Part shown: positions 16,956 through 27,300 of the stretch, in pieces | Position numbering within the stretch: the stretch's first letter is position 1 | Layout of the letters: every line of letters starts with the position of its first letter | Source of the DNA: Planctomycetota bacterium | GTDB lineage: Bacteria > Planctomycetota > UBA1135 > GCA-002686595 | DNA length: 64,000 nucleotides | NCBI GenBank assembly: GCA_020638875.1 | Contig: JACKHS010000001.1 | Coordinates: 372,001 to 436,000 of the forward strand | Direction: 5' to 3' | Program-made: the position numbers and the translations under genes | The notes under the pieces: generated by a model | Seen by the model: the letters and a program-made list of their open reading frames with translations, nothing else | What the model was told of the DNA's origin: nothing | The model's database searches: none

Positions 16956-18137
16956 ATGCTGCGCTCGCTCGCCCTCCTCGCGCTCCTCTCGCCGGCGGCC
17001 GCCGCGCAGACGCCCGACGCACCCGCCCCGTCGCCCGCGCCGGCGGCCGAGGACGCCGCCCCGCGCGCGCCCGCGCGGCGCCAGGCGATCGACGGCCTGG
17101 CCGGCTTCGTCGCGCGCTCGACGGTCGTCTTCGCGGGGCGCCCCGACGCGCCGCCGCACCGCCTCGAGATCGCCTACGACTTCCCCGAGCGCGTGCGCTG
17201 GCGCATCGAGCCCGTGCAGGACGAGCCCGCGCCCGGCGCGCGCCACCTGCGCTTCCAGTTCGGCGCGGCGGTGTGGTTGTGGTTGCCCGGCGAGAGCGCG
17301 TCGACGGCGCTCGACGGCGCCGAGGCGCGACGCGTGCGCCTGCAGAACGAGCTGCGCCGCGTCGCGCTGACGTGGCCCGCGGGGCTCGCCTGGTCCCCCG
17401 CCGAGGGCGAGACGCGCAGCGCGACGCTGCCCGAGCTCGGACGGCTGGTGGCCGAGTTCGCGCCGGGCGCCGCACACCCGCGCCGCCTGAGCGCGATCTT
17501 CGCGGACGACCGCGAGGGGCTCGAGGTCTACGACGAGCTGGAGTGGGGCGAGCGCGAGGGTCGCGCGTGGCCGACGCGCTGGACCTTCGTCGTCGACGGC
17601 GAGCCGGTCTGGCGCGAGACGCTCGACGAGGTGCAGCTCGGCGTGCGCCACCGCGACAGCTACTTCCGCCCCACCGACCGCCGCGCGGCGCAGGCGAGCG
17701 ACCTGCAGCTGCAGGCGGTCGACCTGCCCGCGCGCGTGTACGTGCGCCGCACGCTCGAGCCGGGCTGCGCCTGGCCCGAGGCCATGCGCCGCGCCGAGGC
17801 GACCGTCGCGCGCTGGAGCGCCGAGCTCGGCCCCGACCTGGCCGTCGACCCGCGGCCGACCTACCTGCTCGACGAGCTCGCGCGGCCGGTGGGCTTCGAG
17901 GTGCGCCTCGCCCCGGGCGTGGAGCGCGTGCCCGCCGGGTGGACGCGCGGCGCGCGGCGCGAGGGCTGGACCACCCTGCTGACCGAGCTGGCCGACCTCG
18001 GCCCGGCCCCGCTGGAGCGCCTGCGCGCCGAGGTGGGCACCGTCGGCGCCGCCGCGACGCCCTACGCGCGCCTGCAGCGCGAGGGCGACCGCGTGGGCTG
18101 GGTGCAGCTCGTCCTGCCGCTGCGGCAGGAGCGCTGA
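16956..18137 (+). CDS. Secreted protein of unknown function
   Basis: A 393-residue protein starting with a signal peptide (MLRSLALLALLSPAAAAQ) and a Pro/Ala-rich linker to about residue 45. The remainder alternates beta-like stretches (HRLEIAYDFPERVRWRIEP, RHLRFQFGAAVWLWLPGES) with charged segments. The N-terminal half is vaguely like LolA-fold proteins, but I cannot assign it. Codon use matches its neighbours. It is likely in one transcript with the HEAT-repeat lipoprotein gene. Confidence 0.68.
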   Translation: MLRSLALLALLSPAAAAQTPDAPAPSPAPAAEDAAPRAPARRQAIDGLAGFVARSTVVFAGRPDAPPHRLEIAYDFPERVRWRIEPVQDEPAPGARHLRFQFGAAVWLWLPGESASTALDGAEARRVRLQNELRRVALTWPAGLAWSPAEGETRSATLPELGRLVAEFAPGAAHPRRLSAIFADDREGLEVYDELEWGEREGRAWPTRWTFVVDGEPVWRETLDEVQLGVRHRDSYFRPTDRRAAQASDLQLQAVDLPARVYVRRTLEPGCAWPEAMRRAEATVARWSAELGPDLAVDPRPTYLLDELARPVGFEVRLAPGVERVPAGWTRGARREGWTTLLTELADLGPAPLERLRAEVGTVGAAATPYARLQREGDRVGWVQLVLPLRQER

Positions 18138-18262
18138 CCCCCCGGGAGGACAGCGCGCGCGAGGACGCGCTCGCCCCGAACGGCGTCTGGGCGGCCGGGC
18201 GGCCCTCGCGAGGCCCCGGTGGGCCGGCGCGGGGCGCTCTCCAGGGCTCCGAACGCGGTTTC

Positions 18263-18277
18263 CGGCCTTTTTGGCCG
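18263..18277. other. Small hairpin in the leader of the W/H-rich TPR gene
   Basis: CGGCC-TTTTT-GGCCG forms a 5-bp stem with a five-T loop about 90 bases before the ATG at 18369, in the gap between the unknown secreted protein and the next gene. It may be part of a terminator or leader; there is no supporting T-tract. Confidence 0.25.
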
Positions 18278-18368
18278 TGAGCCCCGCCCCTGGGCACCAC
18301 TCTTGCTCGTTCGTGGGCACGCACGCAGCCGTCCCCCCACGACGGCCCCGCCCGTAGGAGATTCGACC

Positions 18369-20492
18369 ATGTCGCGCCGCTCCCTGCTGATCCCCCTGAT
18401 CGTCGCCCTCACCACCGGCCTCCTGCTCGACGGCACCGCGCTCGCCCAGCGTCGCGGCAGCACGTCCGGCGGCAGCTCCGCGAGCTCCGCCGGGCGTTCT
18501 TCTTCGGGCGGCGGGCGCTCGTCCGGCGGAGTCAGCGGTGGCAGCCGCTCGTCCGCCGGCAGCTCGGCGGGACGCAGCGGCGGCAGCTTCGGCGGGTCGA
18601 CGAGCGGCCGCTCCAGCTCGCGCCCGAGCGTGAGCCCGCCGTCGCGCCCGAGCACAGGCTCGACCTCGGGCAGCACCTTCGGCTCGCGCTCGACGGGCCT
18701 CTCGGGCACGGGCAGCTCGAGCACGGGCGTCACTCCGCGCAGGACCTCGGGCACGGTCTACGGCTCCAGCGGCTCGTCGACCTCCGGCAGCCCCACCACC
18801 CGCTCGCTGCCCACGCGCAGCACCACGCCGACGCGCACCGACCTCACGCCGAGCGGCTCGACGAGCAGCCGCGGCGAGAGTCGCTCGACGAGCGGCTACA
18901 CGCGCGACACGAGCGGCGGCTTCAGGGGCGACTCGCGCAGCGGCTACACGCGCGACTCCTCCGGCGGGTACACCGGCGGCACGCGCCTCGACTCGACGCG
19001 TCGGCCCTCGACGCTGGGACCCGACTCGGTCGGCGGCCGCGCGCCGGTGGTCGACCTCGCGCCCGCGCCCGCGCGGCGCTCGTCGAGCTCCACGGTGCCC
19101 TCGCTCTACGGCTCGGCCAGCGGGCGCGAGGTCCCCGCGCGCGCCGGCACGCCGACCGGTGAGCGCCGCCTCGCGCTGAGCGCGCGCCTCGAAGCGGCCA
19201 CCTCGCCGGTGAAGAGCGGCGGCAAGCTCGAGCCCGCGTCCCTCGCGGAGCGCTACACGCCCGGCGCGCGCCCCGAGCGCACGCGCGCGAACGTCGCCCG
19301 CGCCGAGCTGCAGAAGTCCAAGGGCTCGAGCGCCGAGCCGCAGAAGCCCGGCGCGACCCGGCGCGACGCGTTGACGCCGCGCGAACGCGAGCGCGCGCGC
19401 GCCGCCGCCGCGAAGAAGGCCAAGGAGGCCAAGCAGCAGAAGGACGCCGCGGGCAACGACCCGGCCGCGCTGCGCAAGCGCTACAACGCGGCCAAGCAGA
19501 AGGACCGCGCCCTGCAGCACCGCATGGACCTCGCCGCGAAGGGCGCCGCGCAGGCGAGCGACCTGGCGACGCGCGCCGCGCTCGCGGCCAACCCGCTCAC
19601 GTACGGCGTCTCCGGCTACGCCGCCGGCGGCTCCGCGACCTGCGTCGACGATCCGTGGTCCGGCTACTGCGGCGGTCAGTGGCCCGGCGGCAGCAGCTAC
19701 CACTGGTACTGGAACCAGTGCTTCCCGGGCTGGTGGAGCTGGTGGGTCGGCTGCACCAACTGGTGGTACCCCTGCTACGGCTGGAACTGGTCGTGGAGCG
19801 TGAGCTGGCACCACGGTTGGGGTTGGGGCTTCGGCTGGCACCACTATTCGCCGTACTCGTACGCGTCGCGCTGCTGGTGGCCGACGTACGCGTACTGCAC
19901 GCCGTCGACGCTGTACTCCTACGTCGAGGTGCCGGTGTACGTCGAGAAGGTCGTCGAGGTCGAGCCCGCGGTCGTCGCGGCGCCGGCCGCGCTGCCCGCG
20001 GCGCCGACGGACCTCGGCCACCGCGCGTCGGCCGAGTACATGGCGCTGGGCGACCGCGCCTTCGTCGAGGGTCGCTACGGCGACGCCGTGCACTACTACG
20101 CCAAGGCGATCGAGTACGCGCCCGAGGACGGCGTGCTGTACCTCGCGCTGTCCGACGCGCTGTTCGCCACGGGCGACTACCACTACGCCGCGTACGCGCT
20201 GCGCGAAGCGCTGCGCGAGTCGCCCGAGCTGGCCTCGCTGGGCATCGACAAGCGCGGCTTCTACGGCGTGGCCGGCGACTTCGAGCGCCAGCTCACGGTC
20301 CTCGAGAGCTACCAGAAGGACCACGCCCTCGACGAGGACGCGCGGCTCGTGCTGGCGGCCAACTACCTGTTCTCGCTCGACCACGAGCGTTGCCTCGCGC
20401 TGCTCGACCACCCGCTGAGCGAGGCCGTGCGCGGCACGCAGTCCGGCGAGCTGCTCGCGGCGGCGGCGCTCGGCGCGCTGGCCACCGAGTAG
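18369..20492 (+). CDS. Mosaic secreted protein: Ser/Gly/Arg-rich region, Trp/Tyr/His-rich region, TPR domain
   Basis: A 707-residue protein. AGGAG sits 8 bases before the ATG at 18369. Residues 1-26 look like a signal peptide ending ALAQ. Residues 27 to about 300 are low-complexity Ser, Gly, Arg and Thr with short repeats such as SGYTRD (about 176 and 197). About 330-400 is Lys/Arg/Ala-rich and helical. About 420-520 is extremely rich in Trp, Tyr, His and Cys (WYWNQCFPGWWSWWVGCTNW). About 560-700 has two to three TPR-like units (GDRAFVEGRYGDAVHYYAKA, LSDALFATGDYHYAAYAL). Function unknown; possibly a surface or matrix protein. Confidence 0.75.
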   Translation: MSRRSLLIPLIVALTTGLLLDGTALAQRRGSTSGGSSASSAGRSSSGGGRSSGGVSGGSRSSAGSSAGRSGGSFGGSTSGRSSSRPSVSPPSRPSTGSTSGSTFGSRSTGLSGTGSSSTGVTPRRTSGTVYGSSGSSTSGSPTTRSLPTRSTTPTRTDLTPSGSTSSRGESRSTSGYTRDTSGGFRGDSRSGYTRDSSGGYTGGTRLDSTRRPSTLGPDSVGGRAPVVDLAPAPARRSSSSTVPSLYGSASGREVPARAGTPTGERRLALSARLEAATSPVKSGGKLEPASLAERYTPGARPERTRANVARAELQKSKGSSAEPQKPGATRRDALTPRERERARAAAAKKAKEAKQQKDAAGNDPAALRKRYNAAKQKDRALQHRMDLAAKGAAQASDLATRAALAANPLTYGVSGYAAGGSATCVDDPWSGYCGGQWPGGSSYHWYWNQCFPGWWSWWVGCTNWWYPCYGWNWSWSVSWHHGWGWGFGWHHYSPYSYASRCWWPTYAYCTPSTLYSYVEVPVYVEKVVEVEPAVVAAPAALPAAPTDLGHRASAEYMALGDRAFVEGRYGDAVHYYAKAIEYAPEDGVLYLALSDALFATGDYHYAAYALREALRESPELASLGIDKRGFYGVAGDFERQLTVLESYQKDHALDEDARLVLAANYLFSLDHERCLALLDHPLSEAVRGTQSGELLAAAALGALATE

Positions 20493-20493
20493 C

Positions 20494-21678
20494 CTACGCG
20501 ACTTCGCGCGGCGGCCCCGCCGCGCGCACGTACCACGCCTCGGGCGCGCTCACGGAGCGCGCCCGAACGCTTTCGGCGAAGGCCGCGCGCGCACCGGTCG
20601 CGAGGAGGAACGCGGCGCAGCCGCCGAAGCCGGCGCCCACCAGGCGGCCGCCGAACACGCCGGGTGCCGTGAGCCCCGCGGCGACCAGCGCGTCGAGCTC
20701 GGGGCAGGAGACCTCGTAGTCGTCGCGCAGCGAGGCGTGCGTCGCGGTCATCAGCGCGCCGAAGGCCGCAGCGTCCCCGGCGACGAGCGCCGCGCGCGCG
20801 GCCCGCGTGCGCGCCACCTCGCTCACGACGTGACGCGCGCGCTGCGCGAGCGTCGCGTCGAGGCGCGGCGCGGCGCGCGCGAGGGCCTCCGCGTCGACCT
20901 GCGCGAGGCAGCGCGCGTGCGGCGCCTCGGCGCGCAACGCGTCGAAGACGCGCGCGCACTCCTCCACGCGGCGCCGGTACGCGCCCGCGGCGAGGCGGCG
21001 CTCGACGCCGCTGTGCACCACGGCGACCTCGACGTCGGCGAGCCCCCACGGCACGTGCTCGTGCGCGCCGCTCCAGGAGTCGAGCCACAGCGCGTGACCG
21101 GCGCGCGCGAGCTCGATCGCGCTCGGATCGAGCGGACCACAGGGCACGCCGACGAAGTCGCGCTCGGCGGCGAGCGCGACCTCGATCCGCTCGGCGGGCG
21201 CGAGCGCGAGCTCCCACGCGGCCTCGAGCGCGTGGCACGTCGCCAGGCACAGCGCGGCCGACGACGACACCCCCGCCCCCGTCGGCAGGTCGCCGCCGAC
21301 GAGCAGCTCCACGCCGCGCACGCGCGCGCCGCGCGCCGCCACGGCGCGCGCCACACCCACGACGTAGTCGTCCCAGCCGCCGCGCGCCGCGGCCGGGAGC
21401 TGCGCGAGCGCGTGCCGCTCCTCGCCGCCGAGGCGCGCGCTCGCGACGCGCAGCACGGCGTCCGCGCGCGGCCGCGCGGCGACGAGCACGTGCCGGTCGA
21501 CCGCGATCGGCAACACCGGCCCGCCGACGTAGTCGACGTGCTCGCCCATCAGGTTGACGCGGCCCGGCGCGGCGAACACGCGCGGTGCGGGGCCCGCGCC
21601 GAGGTGACGCGCGCACACCGCGCGCAACGCGGCGGCTTTCCGCTCCAGCCCCGGCTCGGCGCGGTCGATGGCGTCCAT
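20494..21678 (-). CDS. galK: Galactokinase (GHMP kinase family)
   Basis: Phosphorylates galactose at C1 with ATP in the Leloir pathway. It is 394 residues. The substrate signature PGRVNLMGEHVDYVGG is at about 40-55, the GHMP ATP-binding motif DLPTGAGVSSSAALCLA at about 130-146, and motif 3 GRLVGAGFGGCAAFLL near 354-369. The segment VPCGPLDPSAIEL carries the Asp expected at the catalytic position, though family members usually read CGIMDQ there. It ends 1 bp from the end of the convergent TPR gene. No other galactose genes are nearby, so a related sugar substrate is possible. Confidence 0.88.
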   Translation of the reverse strand: MDAIDRAEPGLERKAAALRAVCARHLGAGPAPRVFAAPGRVNLMGEHVDYVGGPVLPIAVDRHVLVAARPRADAVLRVASARLGGEERHALAQLPAAARGGWDDYVVGVARAVAARGARVRGVELLVGGDLPTGAGVSSSAALCLATCHALEAAWELALAPAERIEVALAAERDFVGVPCGPLDPSAIELARAGHALWLDSWSGAHEHVPWGLADVEVAVVHSGVERRLAAGAYRRRVEECARVFDALRAEAPHARCLAQVDAEALARAAPRLDATLAQRARHVVSEVARTRAARAALVAGDAAAFGALMTATHASLRDDYEVSCPELDALVAAGLTAPGVFGGRLVGAGFGGCAAFLLATGARAAFAESVRARSVSAPEAWYVRAAGPPREVA

Positions 21679-21735
21679 GCCCGCGATCCTACCGCACGCC
21701 TTCCCACGCCTCCGCCCCGGCGCTATCGTCCCTGC

Positions 21736-22056
21736 ATGCGCTCCGCCGCCCGCCTGCTCCCCGTCCCGCTCCTCGTCCTGGCGAGCGCCTGCTCGTCGGT
21801 GGAGTTCCAGCGCACGTCGGAGAGCTCGGGGACCTTCGTCGCGACCGGCAACGCCGTGACGCTGCTGGGCGTCGACATCCCGCGCAGCGCGATGAACCAG
21901 GCGCGCGAGAACGCCTCGGACGCCGGCCTGCACAACATGCAGGTCACCGAGACGGAGATCTGGCCCTACCTGGGCTGGTTCGACTTCCTGCTCGAGATCC
22001 TCTCGGTGCGCCACGCGACGATTCGCGGCACGTGGGGCTACGAGAGCGGGAGCTGA
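21736..22056 (+). CDS. Small lipoprotein, unknown function
   Basis: A 106-residue protein with a clear lipoprotein signal (LLVLASAC, Cys at about 19). The mature part includes GNAVTLLGVDIPRSAMNQAR and ends with IRGTWGYESGS. No family recognised. It is divergent from galK with only 57 bp between starts, so the promoters must be packed into that gap, and it lies 13 bp before the acetyltransferase gene. Confidence 0.7.
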   Translation: MRSAARLLPVPLLVLASACSSVEFQRTSESSGTFVATGNAVTLLGVDIPRSAMNQARENASDAGLHNMQVTETEIWPYLGWFDFLLEILSVRHATIRGTWGYESGS

Positions 22057-22069
22057 GCGGACGGACCCC

Positions 22070-23248
22070 ATGGCACCTCGGCTCCAGGTCCGCGCAGCCC
22101 GCCCCGGCGGCGACCCGTCCGTGCGCGCCTTGCTCGAGGCGGCCTTCGGACGCACCGACAAGGAGGCGCGCCTGTTCGACGCGCTCGCGACGCAGGACCC
22201 CGCGCACGACCCGGGCCTGGCCCTCGTCGCCGAGCTGCGCGGCGAGCCGGTGGGCTGCGCGCTGCTCTCGCCGCGCGACTTCCTCGTGCGCGGCGTCGAG
22301 CTGCCGCTCGCCGTGGCCGCGCCGCTCGCGGTCGCGCCCGACCACCGCCGCCACGGCGTCGCGCGCGCGCTGCTCGCCGCGGGCCACGCCGCGCTGCTCG
22401 AGCGCGGACGCCCGGGCGTCGTGACGCTGGGCGCGCCCGAGCTGTTCGGACGCATCGGCTACGGCGCAGCCTTCGACATGCGCGCCGTGCGCATGCCCAG
22501 CGCGTACCTGCCCGACGAGGGCGACACCTCCGCGTGGCGCGCGCTGCGCGGCGAGGACCTCGCGCCCTTGTGCGCGCTGCAGCGCGAGGCCTACGCCGAG
22601 CTCAGCGGCGTCGAGCTGCGCCGGCCGTGCGCGCTCGACTGGGAAGGTCAGGCGCCCGGCTGCTTCACGCTCGTGCACGGCGAGGTCGGCGCGCCCGACG
22701 CCTACCTGCGCTTCCGCCGCCGCGACGAGCTCGAGGTCACCGAGTGCGGCGCCCGCGATCCGCGCGGCGTCGACGCGGTGCTGCGCCTGGCGCGCCGCCT
22801 CGCGCGCGAGCACGCCGTGCCCGTCGTCCAGGTCACGCTGGCCCCGCCGCACGCGGTCGCGCTCGCGCTCTACCACCGCGGCGGCATGATCGAGCGCTGC
22901 AACTTCGGCGGCGCGGCCTTCCTCGGGGTGCTCGACTGGCCGGCGCTGCTCGAGCGCCTGCGCACCTGGTGGGAGCCCGTGCTGGCGGGCAGGCGGCTCA
23001 AGCTCACGCTCGCGGGTCGCGCGCTCGTGCTCGGCAGCGGTCCGCGCGCAGGGGCGCTGTGGATCCCCGACGGCTGGGGCCCGGCGCTGCTGACGGGTCA
23101 ACGCACGGCGCAGGAGCTGCTGTTCGAGCCGACGGTGCGCGCGAACTCCGCGCTCGACGCCGAGGGCGAGGCGCTCGTGCGCGCGCTCTTCACGCGCCGC
23201 GACGCGCTGTGGACGTACTCGCCGGTCTACGAGCTGGCCGACGACTGA
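22070..23248 (+). CDS. GNAT-family N-acetyltransferase, Eis-like two-domain type
   Basis: A 392-residue protein. The N-terminal half is a GNAT domain with the acetyl-CoA-binding motif VAPDHRRHGVARALLAAG at about 85-102 and GAPELFGRIGYGAAF at about 122-136, typical of the YhbS/Eis group. The middle and C-terminal parts suggest a second GNAT-like domain and an SCP2-like tail, also as in Eis-type enzymes. The acceptor is unknown. It probably shares a transcript with the small lipoprotein gene. Confidence 0.8.
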   Translation: MAPRLQVRAARPGGDPSVRALLEAAFGRTDKEARLFDALATQDPAHDPGLALVAELRGEPVGCALLSPRDFLVRGVELPLAVAAPLAVAPDHRRHGVARALLAAGHAALLERGRPGVVTLGAPELFGRIGYGAAFDMRAVRMPSAYLPDEGDTSAWRALRGEDLAPLCALQREAYAELSGVELRRPCALDWEGQAPGCFTLVHGEVGAPDAYLRFRRRDELEVTECGARDPRGVDAVLRLARRLAREHAVPVVQVTLAPPHAVALALYHRGGMIERCNFGGAAFLGVLDWPALLERLRTWWEPVLAGRRLKLTLAGRALVLGSGPRAGALWIPDGWGPALLTGQRTAQELLFEPTVRANSALDAEGEALVRALFTRRDALWTYSPVYELADD

Positions 23249-23251
23249 CCG

Positions 23252-24283
23252 TCAACGCTCGCGCCGCGCGATCACGTAGCCGGCGGGCGTCGAGATCGGC
23301 TCGAGCAGCGTGCCCGGCGGCTGCAGGAACAGGCCCTGGAAGACGCTCGGCAGGTCGGGGTGGTAGCGGTGCAACCAGCCCAGGTCGCCGGCGCGCTCCT
23401 TGCCGCCCGGATCGTCGTTGAAGCGCCCCGCGATCGCGGCGAAGTCCTCGCCCTTGCGCACGCGCTCGTACACCTCGTCGGCGAGCAGCTTGGCCTCGCC
23501 GGTCGTGCGCTGCATGTCGACGTTCGCACCGAGCGCGGTGCGATAGGTGACGAGCACCGCGCGCACGCGGATGAAGTTCCGCTCCCACAGCTCGGGCGCG
23601 AGGCTCGCCGGCTCGACGCGCTCGACGAGGAAGAGCCCGACCGGCGTCTCGACCGGCCCGACCACCGCGCCGAGCGGCGCCTGGAACGCGGCCGCCTTGA
23701 CGAGCATGTCGCGCGAGCCGCGCTCGAAGACCTTGAACGCGCCGCCGCGCGCGGCCGACTCGGGGTCGACCGAGTGCTCGCGCGCGAGCTCGGCGAAGTC
23801 GGCGCCCTGCGCGAGCTCGTCGAGCAGACGCGCGGCCAGCGCGCGGCCGGCGGCGTCCGCCGGGAGCTGGATCACGCGCGCGCCGGCGTACGTCTCCACG
23901 CGCTTGACGAGGTGCACGCCCTGCGGCGTGTCGAACACCGGCGACAGCTCGCCGAGCTCGGCGCCGAACAGCCACGCGTCGATCGGCTCCTTGAGCACGC
24001 CGCGCGCGTAGCTGCCGAGGTACCCGCCGGTCGCCGCGGTGCGCGCGCCGGAGAAGCGCCGCGCGACGTCCGCGAAGTCGGCGCCCTGCTCCAGCTGCGC
24101 GTGCAGCGACGCGGCGAGCTCCAAGGTCGCCGCGTGGTCGCGGCCCAGCGGGTGCCCGACGCCGGCGAGGTCGTCGTGCAACAGCAGCACGTGCTGAGCG
24201 CTGCGCAGCTCCGGCGGCTCCTCGTCGAGGAACAGCGGGTGCGACAGCAACGAGGCCTGCAGGCAGAGCGCGGCGAGGAGCAT
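23252..24283 (-). CDS. Parvulin-type peptidyl-prolyl isomerase with repeated rotamase domains
   Basis: A 343-residue exported protein with a short signal-like N-terminus (MLLAALCLQASLLSHP). Parvulin hallmarks occur three times: DFADVARRFSGARTAATGGYLG at about 68-90, DFAELAREHSVDPESAARGG at about 162-181, and DFAAIAGRFNDDPGGKERAGDLGWL at about 276-300. Matching C-terminal strands follow each (FDTPQGVHLVKR, VETPVGLFLVERV, ISTPAGYVIARRE). Such foldases help outer-membrane and secreted proteins fold in the periplasm. It follows the large repeat protein gene on the same strand after 85 bp. Confidence 0.82.
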   Translation of the reverse strand: MLLAALCLQASLLSHPLFLDEEPPELRSAQHVLLLHDDLAGVGHPLGRDHAATLELAASLHAQLEQGADFADVARRFSGARTAATGGYLGSYARGVLKEPIDAWLFGAELGELSPVFDTPQGVHLVKRVETYAGARVIQLPADAAGRALAARLLDELAQGADFAELAREHSVDPESAARGGAFKVFERGSRDMLVKAAAFQAPLGAVVGPVETPVGLFLVERVEPASLAPELWERNFIRVRAVLVTYRTALGANVDMQRTTGEAKLLADEVYERVRKGEDFAAIAGRFNDDPGGKERAGDLGWLHRYHPDLPSVFQGLFLQPPGTLLEPISTPAGYVIARRER

Positions 24284-24368
24284 GCCGAAGTCTAGCAGCC
24301 CGCGACCGGCCGCGGCGGCGAGCAGCCGTGCCCGCGCCGGTCCACGCCGCGAACGAGCTCGCGCAGCT

Positions 24369-27300
24369 TCAACGCAACGTGACGCGCACGCGGCGCTCGT
24401 CGTCGCCCGCCTCGAGCTTCACGTCGGGCTCGCGGAGGCGTTCGGCGCCGCGCCAGACGCTGAGCTCGTACGTGCCGGGGACGAAGCGCCCCAGCTCGAG
24501 CTCGCCCGCCGCGTCGGTCGTGGCGCGCCCCGAGAACAGCCGCCGCACGGCGCCGCGCGGATCGCCGACCTCGAGGCCCGGCGCGTCCGTGCGCTCGAGC
24601 CGCGCGCCGGCGCCCGCGAGCGGCGCGCCGTCCGGGCCCGTCACCACGACCGTCACGAGGACGCCGCGCGCGAGGCGCAGCTCGAGCGGCTCGCCCGCCG
24701 TCGCGCGCACCTCGACGCCGTCGACCCGCGAACCGGCGTAGCCCGGCGCGGTGGCCTGCACGACGTGCGCGCCGACGGAGAGACCGGTCACGACGAAGCT
24801 GCCGTCGGCGCCGCTCGTGGCCTCGCGCGGCCGCGCCGCCGCGCCGTCCTCGCGACGGCACAGCACCGTCGCGCCCTCCACCGGCGCGCCGCCGGCGTCG
24901 AGCACCGTGCCCGCGAGCTCGGCCGCGCGCGCGAGGCGCAGCTCGACGTCGCGGCGCACCTCGTCCGGCCCGAGCTCGAAGCGCAGCGGCGCCGGCGCGG
25001 CGAGGGGCGGCTCGCCGCGCGGCTCCACGCTGAGCTCGTACGAGCCCGCGGCGAGCCGCGCGAAGGCGAAGCGCCCGTCGGCGTCGCTGCGCTCGCGGTA
25101 CAGCGTGCCGCCCTGCTGGATCAGCGACGCGACCAAGCCCTCCCCGCGCACCTCGTCGAGCGGGCGCAGCAGCACGCGCGTACCGGCGAGCGGCGCACCG
25201 CTCGTGTCGTCGACGAGCCGACCTTCGACGCGCCCGGCGGGCACGGCCAGGTCGAAGCGATACTCGGAGAGGTCGGGCACGTCGACGGACAGCCGCACCG
25301 GCGGCCCGAGCCCCATGAGCTGGAACTGGTACTCGCCCGGCGCGAGGCCGGCGAACTCGTAGCCGCCCACGCCGTCGCTCTTGGCGACCTTCCACGCGAC
25401 GCCGAGCAGGTTGTCGGCCTCCCAGCCCAGCGCGCTGACCTGCACGCCGGTCACCGGCTGACCGTCCTCGAGCACGCGGCCGAACACGCGCGTGCCGCCC
25501 AAGGACTCGTCGACGATGTCCCAGCGCACGCGCTCGCCCGCGGGGACGCTGATGAGGTCGAAGTCGAGCGTCGCGAAGAAGCTCAACGGGTTGAGCGCCT
25601 CGTCGCCGCGCGTCGAGACGAGGAAGTAGCTGCCGGCCGCCATGTGCTCGAGCTCGTACGCGCCCTCGGCGTCGGTCTGCGTCTGGTAGAGCCCGCCGCC
25701 GGCCGCGTCGGCCCCCGCGTCGTCGAAGCGCGTCGGCGAGACGGCGAGCACCATGGTGTCGGTCACGGGCAGACCGTGGCGGTCCTTCACGGTGCCGAAG
25801 ACGCTCGCGCCGCGCGTGAGCTCGAGCACCACGCCCTCGACGTCGACGCCGGGCTCGAGGCGCAGCTCCGCGGAGGTCGCCGGCGCGTACTCGGGGTGGA
25901 ACGCGACCACGTACTGCGGGCCCTCGCGCAGACCGCCGAGCTCGAAGCTGCCGTCGGGCGCCGTGCGCGCCGACTCGTCGACGAGCAGGCCGAGCCCGGC
26001 CGCGTAGCCGAGCAGCGCCGGCGGCAGGCCCTCGGACGGCCGCGGCAGGCGGTCGGGCAGGTCGAACGGGTCGCGCTGACCGCGCATGCCGCGCCGGAAC
26101 TCGCCGCCGCGCTCGACGCGCGGGTCGAAGGCCATCACCGTCGCGCCGGCCACCGGCGCGCCCTGCTCGTCGAGCACCGTGCCGCGCACGATGCCGCCGC
26201 GGCTGAGCGTCACGATCAGGCCCTTGGTCGTCTCGCCCTCCTGCACGACGACGTCGCGCACGCGCGCGGGCATGTACCCGGGCGCGCTGAAGGTCAGCTC
26301 GACGCTGCCCGCGCTCATCGCGTCGATGCGGAAGCGGCCCGCGGGGTCCTCGAAGACCTGGCCGCCGGAGAACGGGTTGAAGCGCCCGGGCGCGTCGGCG
26401 CGCGTCTCGATGCGGTCGATGCTGCGCACGGAGAAGCTCGTCACGGGCACGGCCTCGTCGAGGTCCATCACCACGCCCTCGACCGCGCCGCCGGTCGAGA
26501 GCACGACCTCGAGCTCGCCGGCGTCGGGCGCGGCCTCCAGCGACGTCTCCTGGTAGCCCTCCTTGTAGAAGCGCAGCCGGTACGGCGGGTCGCCGGGGAA
26601 CGGCCCGGCCTCGAAGCGCCCGTCCGCGTCGGTGAACGGGAACGCGAAGCCCTCGACCGCCTGCGCGAGGAACGGCGCGAACGTCATGTCCATGCCGCGC
26701 CGGCGCATGGCGGAGAAGTCGATCGTCGGCCAGAAGACGTGCACGCCCGCGATCGGCGCGCCGGACGAGTCCACCACGCGGCCGCGCAACGTCGCGCCGC
26801 GCTCGAGCACGATCGGCGCCGCGCTCGCGGTCTGCCCCTCGCCCACCACGACCAGCGCGCCCGCGCCGAGCACGTGACCGGGCGCGTAGACGACGACGTC
26901 GACGTCGCCGGGCGGCACGCGCGTCATCGCGTAGGCGCCGTCCTCGTCCGTGACGGCGTGCGTCTGCTCGAGGATCTCCTGCGCGAAGCGCAGGTCGCGC
27001 AAGCCGCGCGGCACCACGCCGACGTGCGCGCCGGGCAGCGGCACGCGCCCGCGCTCCGCGCCGTCCTCCTCGACGCGCGCGCTGAAGACGCGGCCGAGGA
27101 TCGTGCCGCCGCGCCGCGCGCGCAGCACGACGCGCGTGTCCTCGCCGCGCGCCACGTCGACGCCCGAGAGGTGCGAGATGGCGATGCGCGGCGCCGTGGC
27201 CGTGACGTCGTAGCCGCGCCCGGGCGCCACGCCGCCGAACGCGAAGCGGCCCTCGTCGTCGGCCTCGGCCTCGAGCACGTGCAGGCTGCCCTCGCGCGCG

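Noticed and set aside
20494..21678. Galactokinase as part of a galactose operon
   Set aside because: No galT, galE or galactose transporter lies nearby; the gene stands alone between unrelated genes.
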